A DNA stretch of 44,284 bases from positions 1 to 44,284 of the forward strand of contig JAPKDQ010000013.1 in assembly GCA_028822445.1 (NCBI GenBank), written 5' to 3'. This DNA comes from Rhodospirillaceae bacterium. Its GTDB lineage: Bacteria; Pseudomonadota; Alphaproteobacteria; Rhodospirillales; Rhodospirillaceae. The notes under the pieces were generated by a model. The model was not told the DNA's origin and did no database searches. It saw only the letters and a program-made list of their open reading frames with translations. The translations under genes were made by a program, and so were the position numbers. Position 1 is the first letter of the stretch, and every line of letters starts with the position of its first letter. Below, one piece after another: positions 38,921 to 44,284 of this stretch.

Positions 38921-39370
38921 ATGAGATCATTATTTATCTTTCTGATTCCTCTTTTGGCTTTAGGTATTGGGCAAGTCACCAAAAGCTTTGCGGCTGAAAT
39001 AGAGATATCAAAGGCTTGGCTCCGGGCGAGCATTGGCCAGTCAAGCGTGACCGCTGGTTATTTTACGATGCAAAACATTAGCGACCAGGACGACCGCCTC
39101 CTCAGTATCCAGACGTTTGCCGCCGCAAAGGTGGAATTCCATATGACAAGGATTGGCGAGGGCGGTATCATGCGTATGCGGCCGATGGGTGGCCTTACCA
39201 TCTTAGCAGGTGAGAGCGCATCATTTCTCGCTGGCAGAGATCACATCATGCTTACCGGGCTCACCGCTCCAATAAAAGCGGGTAATTCTATAGAGCTAAT
39301 CCTGACCTTTGAGCATGCGGGTAATGTTCGGGTGGCTGTCCCAGTCGCTCGCCGAAATCCTTTTCCCTAG
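38921..39370 (+). CDS. Periplasmic PCu(A)C-family copper chaperone
   Basis: A 149-residue exported protein. A signal peptide (1-24, cleavage after SFA) is followed by a cupredoxin-like domain. The copper motif H(M)x10Mx21HxM fits exactly: His74-Met75, Met86, His108, Met110. Family members deliver Cu(I) to the CuA centre of cytochrome oxidase or act in copper tolerance. Its position between lolD and dnaE is unusual, and no ScoI or oxidase gene is adjacent. The likely role is oxidase metallation (inference), which would suit an aerobe with complex I. Confidence 0.92.
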   Translation: MRSLFIFLIPLLALGIGQVTKSFAAEIEISKAWLRASIGQSSVTAGYFTMQNISDQDDRLLSIQTFAAAKVEFHMTRIGEGGIMRMRPMGGLTILAGESASFLAGRDHIMLTGLTAPIKAGNSIELILTFEHAGNVRVAVPVARRNPFP

Positions 39371-39372
39371 AG

Positions 39373-39406
39373 TTATGCAGAGGTCTATCCACTTTTCTGT
39401 GGATAA
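39373..39406. promoter_or_regulatory. DnaA-box cluster within an inverted repeat upstream of dnaE
   Basis: TGTGGATAA (39398-39406) is a perfect reverse-strand DnaA box (TTATCCACA). TATCCAC (39386-39392) and GTGGATA (39399-39405) form a perfect 7-bp inverted repeat, so a second, weaker box (CTATCCACT, 39385-39393) faces it. TTATGCAGA (39373-39381) is a one-mismatch box. All lie within 90 bases of the dnaE start. DnaA control of dnaE is an inference. Confidence 0.55.
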
Positions 39407-39458
39407 GCATGTTTCCGGTCTAGCCTCGCAGGCCCAGTAATGGGATCAATAAAGCCTG

Positions 39459-42400
39459 ATGAATGCAGTCATAAATAAAGATGGTTTCGCACCTTTTGTG
39501 CATCTGAGAACCCACTCGGCATATTCCCTGGCCGAGGGTGCGATTAAGATTCCAGAACTCGTAAAGCTTTGTACTGAATACCGAATGCCAGCGGTGGCAT
39601 TGACGGATACGCGCAACTTATTTGGCGCATTGGAGTTCTCGGTTGCATGTGCCGATTATGGTGTTCAGCCCATCGTTGGCTGTCAGCTCTCTGTCCGTCG
39701 TGAGGACGAGGAGGTGCGTGGTGGGAATAGCTTGCGAATTCCTGAGCCAGATCAGTTGGTCCTCCTGTGTCAAGATGAGGAAGGATATGGAAACCTTTTG
39801 CAACTCGTAAGCCAAGCGTTTCTAGAAACCCCGGCAGGAGAGACACCACAGGTTTCCATGGCCGCGGTTGAGGCGCATGCGTCTGGACTAATTGCATTGT
39901 CGGGTGGCACATGTGGGGTCGTCGGTCGGCATTTGAGTGAAGATCAATTTCTAAAAGCGGAAGAGGTTTTGCTGCGGCTGGCCAGGATTTTTGACCGTCG
40001 GTTTTACATTGAGATTCAGCGTCATGGTCTGGTTGTTGAAAGCCGCATTGAATCGTCATTGATAGACCTAGCTTACGCCCACGATATTCCGCTTGTTGCA
40101 ACGAATGAGCCAGCATTCTCGACCGCCGACATGTTTAGCGCTCATGATGCGTTGCTATGTATCGCTGAAAAATCATATATCTCGATTGCTGACCGGAGGC
40201 GTCTAACGCCTGAGCACCGCTTTAAATCTGCGGAAGAGATGCTGGTGTTGTTTAGGGACTTGCCCGAAGCCATCGATAACACGCTGGTGATCGCACAGCG
40301 CTGCTCTGTCATGGTGGAGCGGCGGGATCCCATCCTTCCGCGTTCTCCGACCGTCGGTAACCGTACAGAGGAGGAAGCGCTTAGAGAGCTATCTAAGACG
40401 GGTCTTGAGGGGCGTCTTTTGAAACTTATCTTCACCGAAGAGATGGGTGGGGCGGCCCGAGAGGAAATTGCGAAACCGTACCGGGACCGACTGGAGTATG
40501 AGCTTGGCGTTATCGCTAATATGGGATTCCCTGGCTACTTCCTGATCGTTGCGGATTTTATTCAGTGGGCAAAAGATCAGGGTATTCCGGTTGGGCCAGG
40601 GCGTGGCTCTGGTGCGGGTTCCGTTGTTGCATGGGCTCTTCGTATTACCGACCTTGATCCTTTGCGCTTTGATCTCCTGTTTGAGCGCTTTCTAAATCCA
40701 GAACGCGTATCGATGCCTGATTTCGATATCGACTTTTGCCAAGACCGGCGTGAAGAAGTTATCAAATACGTTCAAAAGGAATACGGGGCCGACCGTGTCG
40801 CGCAGATTATTACGTTCGGAAAGTTGCAAGCGCGTGCGGCGTTGAGAAACGTCGGTCGTGTTCTCGAAATGCCACTCGGCTATGTCGACAAGATCTGCAA
40901 AATGATACCAAATAATCCTGCGAGTCCCGTTACCTTGCAAGAAGCTATTGATTCAGAGAGTGAGCTCAAAAAACTACGAGATACTGACGAGAACGTAGCT
41001 CAACTTTTCGATATCTCTTTAAAGTTAGAAGGCCTGTACAACCACGCGTCTACTCACGCGGCTGGTGTGGTGATTGGTGACCGGCCCTTGGCGGAGCTTG
41101 TTGCGCTGTATCGTGATCCGCATTCAGAAATGCCGGTTACTCAGTTCAACATGAAATGGGTGGAGCAGGCCGGTTTGGTGAAGTTTGACTTCCTTGGCCT
41201 CAAGACGCTTACGGTATTAGATCAAGCTGTGAAGTTGCTGGAGAACCGGCAGATAGAGATCGATCTCGCGACGGTACCGTTGGACGATCAGGCGACTTTC
41301 GACATGCTGTCTCGTGGCGATACGACGGGTGTTTTCCAACTTGAAAGTACGGGTATGCGTGATGTGTTGCGCAAACTAAAGCCGGACGTATTTGAAGATA
41401 TTATCGCTGTTGTGGCGCTATATCGGCCTGGCCCAATGGACAATATCCCGAGCTTTATTGAACGGAAGAACGGTCGAGAAGATATCGCATACATGCACCC
41501 TGTTTTGGAACCGATTCTAAAAGAGACCTACGGGATCATGATCTATCAAGAACAGGTAATGCAGGCAGCCCAGGAGATGGCCGGATATTCCCTGGGTAGT
41601 GCTGATTTACTTCGCCGAGCGATGGGTAAAAAAATTCAGGCGGAGATGGACGCTCAACGAGAGCAGTTTGTTAGAGGCGCGACTGAGCTTGATACGACGG
41701 CTGATAAGGCCTCTGAGGTCTTCGATACCATCGCTAAGTTTGCGGGATACGGATTTAATAAATCTCATGCGGCTGCGTATGCATTAGTTGCGTACCAAAC
41801 TGGGTATCTCAAAGCTAACTACCCTGTAGAGTTCATGGCCGCGACGATGACGCTCGATATGCAGAATACGGAAAAGCTCGATGGCTTTAAATCTGAACTC
41901 AAACGGTTGGGCATCGATCTGTTGCCGCCAAGCGTGAACCATTCTGGCGTAGGTTTTATTGTTGAGCAGAAGACGGATGAAAGTTGGGCCGTACGGTACG
42001 CCTTGGCAGCGATTAAAAATGTCGGGGCCGGTGCCATAGAGGGCATGGTTGCCGCTCGGGTTGACGGTGGACCGTTTAAAGACATCGTGGATTTTGCGGG
42101 TAGGCTAGATACCAAATTAATAAACAAGAGAATGATAGAAAACCTTGTCAGGGCAGGGGCACTGGATGCACTTCATGGCAACCGCGCTGAAATGATGGCT
42201 GGTGCTGAGAGTATATTGCGGCATGTCCAGGCCGGCGCTGAAGCCCGCAATTCCAACCAACACGCGTTGTTTGGTGCCGAGGCGGACCGTCCGGATTTAA
42301 AGTTACCGCAGAGGGACGATTGGCGGCAGATGGAGCGGCTCGACAAGGAGCGTGAGGCTTTTGGTTTCTTCTTATCGGCTCACCCGCTTGACGCTTATGC

Positions 42401-42950
42401 AGCCACTCTCCACTCACAGGGCGTGATCACTGCCAATCATCTTGACGGTATGACGGCTGATGAATGCCGTGCACCTGTCCGAATGGCTGGGATTATGGGC
42501 AGTAAGAGAGAACGGATCAGCAAGAGCGGGAATAAGTACGCGTTTATTCAGTTGTCAGATGCAACGGGTTCGTATGAGGCCGTTGTCTTTTCGGAGGTGC
42601 TCGTTAAATCTCGAGCACTGATGGAATCGGGGGAACCTATGCTGATCACTTTGGAGGCCCGGCTTGAGGATGAACAGGTCAGGCTTATGGTGTCAAAGAT
42701 GATGCCATTGGATGAAGCCGTAGCTGCTCGTCTTGATAATCTCCGTATCGAGTTAAAAGACGGCACTCCCGTGGACGAAATTAAAGAGATCATCGATGCG
42801 AACGGTAAAGGCAATGGCCGGATACTGTTGGTGGCCAGATCGAATGAGCACGTTGTCGAAGTCGCGTTGGCAGGTCGTTATGCAATTTCCCCACAGACAC
42901 TTGGGAGTGTCAAAGACGTACCTGGAGTGACGGATATTCGGCAGTTCTAA
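39459..42950 (+). CDS. dnaE: DNA polymerase III subunit alpha
   Basis: An 1163-residue C-family replicative polymerase (DnaE1 type). The N-terminal PHP domain starts FVHLRTHSAYSLAEGAIKIP (about 13-32). The palm has GPGRGSGAGSVVAWA (about 378) and the catalytic aspartates in PDFDIDFCQDRR (about 420-431). FNKSHAAAYALVAYQTGYLK marks the fingers/beta-binding part. A C-terminal OB-fold starts near 1010 (MAGIMGSKRERISKSGNKYA). Length is typical (about 1150-1170). The start at 39459 lacks a strong ribosome site but matches family N-termini. DnaA boxes lie just upstream. Confidence 0.97.
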   Translation: MNAVINKDGFAPFVHLRTHSAYSLAEGAIKIPELVKLCTEYRMPAVALTDTRNLFGALEFSVACADYGVQPIVGCQLSVRREDEEVRGGNSLRIPEPDQLVLLCQDEEGYGNLLQLVSQAFLETPAGETPQVSMAAVEAHASGLIALSGGTCGVVGRHLSEDQFLKAEEVLLRLARIFDRRFYIEIQRHGLVVESRIESSLIDLAYAHDIPLVATNEPAFSTADMFSAHDALLCIAEKSYISIADRRRLTPEHRFKSAEEMLVLFRDLPEAIDNTLVIAQRCSVMVERRDPILPRSPTVGNRTEEEALRELSKTGLEGRLLKLIFTEEMGGAAREEIAKPYRDRLEYELGVIANMGFPGYFLIVADFIQWAKDQGIPVGPGRGSGAGSVVAWALRITDLDPLRFDLLFERFLNPERVSMPDFDIDFCQDRREEVIKYVQKEYGADRVAQIITFGKLQARAALRNVGRVLEMPLGYVDKICKMIPNNPASPVTLQEAIDSESELKKLRDTDENVAQLFDISLKLEGLYNHASTHAAGVVIGDRPLAELVALYRDPHSEMPVTQFNMKWVEQAGLVKFDFLGLKTLTVLDQAVKLLENRQIEIDLATVPLDDQATFDMLSRGDTTGVFQLESTGMRDVLRKLKPDVFEDIIAVVALYRPGPMDNIPSFIERKNGREDIAYMHPVLEPILKETYGIMIYQEQVMQAAQEMAGYSLGSADLLRRAMGKKIQAEMDAQREQFVRGATELDTTADKASEVFDTIAKFAGYGFNKSHAAAYALVAYQTGYLKANYPVEFMAATMTLDMQNTEKLDGFKSELKRLGIDLLPPSVNHSGVGFIVEQKTDESWAVRYALAAIKNVGAGAIEGMVAARVDGGPFKDIVDFAGRLDTKLINKRMIENLVRAGALDALHGNRAEMMAGAESILRHVQAGAEARNSNQHALFGAEADRPDLKLPQRDDWRQMERLDKEREAFGFFLSAHPLDAYAATLHSQGVITANHLDGMTADECRAPVRMAGIMGSKRERISKSGNKYAFIQLSDATGSYEAVVFSEVLVKSRALMESGEPMLITLEARLEDEQVRLMVSKMMPLDEAVAARLDNLRIELKDGTPVDEIKEIIDANGKGNGRILLVARSNEHVVEVALAGRYAISPQTLGSVKDVPGVTDIRQF

Positions 42951-43277
42951 GCTGATAGACCTCTATCGCGGTCAGTGTTGGGGAAGGGCTAGATGTTGAG
43001 TGAGTCATTACATTTGCGGGCAGCCCCGGCTATCTAAAGCGGGTGCACTCGTTCAGTGTGGGAGTGGAAACCGTGTTGGTGCGCTCTATTCCATTGGAGC
43101 GCATCACCTGGACATGTCTTCCCTGGAAAGGGCACTCAAAATACGGGAGAAGGCTGCTCTAACCCTACTAGATCCCAAGATTCGCGACATCTTGGGCCAA
43201 TAGAGAGTTACTTTAGTCATAGATGCGATGAATCCGACCTTAGCGTCAAGATTCTGACAGTTTTTGGCGCAAATCCC
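42951..43277. other. dnaE-rpsB intergenic region
   Basis: These bases contain a possible phosphatase-like remnant (43000-43203) and nothing else I can assign before the rpsB promoter. No intrinsic terminator for dnaE is evident. Confidence 0.5.
43000..43203 (+). pseudogene. Remnant of a DUF442/protein-tyrosine-phosphatase-like protein
   Basis: A 67-codon frame from a GTG includes ALVQCGSGNRVGALYSIGAH followed by a helix (SLERALKIREKAALTLLDP). This resembles the phosphate-binding loop and C-terminal helices of the DUF442/tyrosine-phosphatase-like family, where HCxSGNR is usual; here the His before Cys is Gln. Family proteins are about 110-150 residues. The N-terminal half is absent and there are only 49 bases between dnaE and this frame, so I read it as a truncated remnant. 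A short functional protein cannot be excluded. Confidence 0.5.
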
Positions 43278-43306
43278 TTGCAAATAAACACTTAACCACT
43301 TAGAAA
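43278..43306 (+). promoter_or_regulatory. Candidate rpsB promoter
   Basis: TTGCAA (43278-43283) and TAGAAA (43301-43306) are separated by exactly 17 bases. The predicted start of transcription, around 43313, falls at the foot of the leader hairpin. This would give an rpsB leader of about 105 bases. Confidence 0.5.
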
Positions 43307-43310
43307 CCGG

Positions 43311-43410
43311 CGCATTCCACACGTAGGGATGCGGCATTCGGGAGACCCGGGTGTTCGGTTCCGGTCCATGGCATGTGCTTTGGTCACCCCCTGCGGAGGC
43401 TTAACCGGAG
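43311..43410 (+). promoter_or_regulatory. Structured rpsB mRNA leader
   Basis: CGCATTCC (43311-43318) pairs with GGGATGCG (43326-43333) over a 7-base loop (one T-G pair). CGGG (43339-43342) pairs with CCCG (43346-43349) over AGA. CGGTT (43356-43360) can pair with AACCG (43403-43407), which reaches the ribosome site GGAG (43407-43410). Ribosomal protein leaders often bind their product to limit translation, and an S2-responsive element is plausible here; that is inference. Confidence 0.4.
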
Positions 43411-43418
43411 AAAGACTT

Positions 43419-44284
43419 ATGACGCTGCCCACGTTCAGCATGCGCCAGCTAATTGAAGCTGGCTGCCACTTTGGCCACAATACCCGTCGCTGGAATCCGA
43501 AGATGGATCCATACCTTTATGGTATTCGTGACAATATTCACATCATCGATCTTCAGCAAACCGTGCCGCTGCTTCACCGCGCTATGCAAGCCGTACATGA
43601 CGTTGTTGCGGGCGGCGGACGTGTTCTGTTCGTCGGAACCAAGCGCCAAGCTCATGATATTGTAAAAGAATATGCTGAGCGTTGTGGTCAGTACTACGTC
43701 AACCATCGCTGGTTAGGCGGTATGCTGACGAACTGGAAGACTATTTCTAAGTCGATCAAGCGCTTGAAGGAGCTCGAAGAGCGGTTCGGAAGTGAAGCTG
43801 GTTTGAGCGGTTTGACGAAGAAGGAGGCTCTCAATCTAGAGCGCGAAAAAACGAAGCTCGATCTAGCTCTTGGCGGCATTAAGGATATGGGTAATGTGCC
43901 TGATCTGATCTTCATTATTGATACTAATAAGGAAGACATTGCAGTTGCTGAAGCCAACAAATTGAAAATTCCCGTTGTGGCGATTCTGGATAGTAACTCA
44001 GACCCACGCGGCATTGAGTACCCGGTGCCTGGCAACGACGATGCTATTCGCGCCATCAAATTATATCTCGAGCTTATGGCGAATGCGGCTCTTGAGGGCA
44101 TTCAGGATGAAATGAAGGCCGCTGGCGTTGATGTTGGTGCTCAAGACGAGGCACCTGCTGAGAAATTAGACCAAGTTAAAGATGCTCCGGTAGAAGCGGC
44201 GGCCGTGGGAGAGGAACCGGCTAAAGAAAAAGCTAAGCCAGCAGCAAAGAAAAAGCCTCCTGCTGCACCTGCTGCGCCTGCTGC
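43419..44284 (+). CDS. rpsB: 30S ribosomal protein S2 (3' end beyond window)
   Basis: The first 288 codons of ribosomal protein S2, which joins the small subunit late and bridges to S1. The N-terminus is [20 protein letters not shown], followed by [27 protein letters not shown] and the [13 protein letters not shown] block, all typical. The core ends near residue 230. The remainder is an Ala/Glu/Lys/Pro-rich tail ([20 protein letters not shown]) that makes the protein longer than the 241 residues of E. coli; such tails occur in alphaproteobacteria. The ribosome site CCGGAG (43405-43410) precedes ATG 43419. No stop codon falls inside the window, so the gene is partial here; tsf usually follows. 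Confidence 0.96.
   Translation, partial: MTLPTFSMRQLIEAGCHFGHNTRRWNPKMDPYLYGIRDNIHIIDLQQTVPLLHRAMQAVHDVVAGGGRVLFVGTKRQAHDIVKEYAERCGQYYVNHRWLGGMLTNWKTISKSIKRLKELEERFGSEAGLSGLTKKEALNLEREKTKLDLALGGIKDMGNVPDLIFIIDTNKEDIAVAEANKLKIPVVAILDSNSDPRGIEYPVPGNDDAIRAIKLYLELMANAALEGIQDEMKAAGVDVGAQDEAPAEKLDQVKDAPVEAAAVGEEPAKEKAKPAAKKKPPAAPAAPA

Noticed and set aside
39544-40116. 190-codon antisense frame within dnaE
   Set aside because: No motif or ribosome site; it lies opposite the conserved PHP domain of dnaE.

Overview
The window reads as one contiguous stretch of an alphaproteobacterial chromosome, probably a free-living aerobic Gram-negative of the Rhodospirillales/marine type (inference). The support is the chain tig-clpP-clpX-lon-hup, a 14-gene nuoA-N operon followed by birA-coaX-rnj-mce, the short alphaproteobacterial-type prolyl-tRNA synthetase followed by lolC/E-lolD and dnaE, and both tRNAs carrying an encoded CCA. 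Base composition looks close to even by eye; no composition calculation was done.

Layout. 1-53 is a pure CT dinucleotide run at the very edge of the window. 54-498 holds no gene I can support. 499-2378 (minus) has a small CopD-like membrane protein and a DadA-type D-amino-acid dehydrogenase. 2724-2810 is tRNA-Leu(UAG). 2928-9659 is the protein-quality-control block: trigger factor, ClpP, ClpX, Lon and the nucleoid protein HU, closed by a strong terminator. 9777-9852 is tRNA-Val(UAC), followed by an L-aspartate dehydrogenase (NadX type). 11036-25321 encodes all 14 subunits of respiratory complex I in the canonical order A-N, mostly with overlapping stop/start codons. The same strand continues without an obvious break into biotin-protein ligase, type III pantothenate kinase, RNase J and methylmalonyl-CoA epimerase.

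29308-35309 is a three-gene block on the opposite strand: a TonB-dependent outer-membrane receptor and two tandem, translationally coupled thiamine-diphosphate (acetolactate synthase superfamily) enzymes. It sits between mce and proS and looks like a lineage-specific insertion; it is the only clearly accessory part. 35550-42950 resumes the housekeeping series: proS, lolC/E, lolD, a periplasmic PCu(A)C copper chaperone and the DNA polymerase III alpha subunit. A DnaA-box cluster lies just upstream of dnaE. After a short remnant resembling the C-terminal end of a DUF442/protein-tyrosine-phosphatase-like protein comes rpsB, with a recognisable promoter and a structured leader; rpsB runs off the end of the window.

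Most of the window is conserved core genome. I found no CRISPR array, prophage, transposase or known defence system. The best candidates for something undescribed are the ThDP-enzyme pair with its TonB receptor, the DnaA-box hairpin before dnaE and the rpsB leader.
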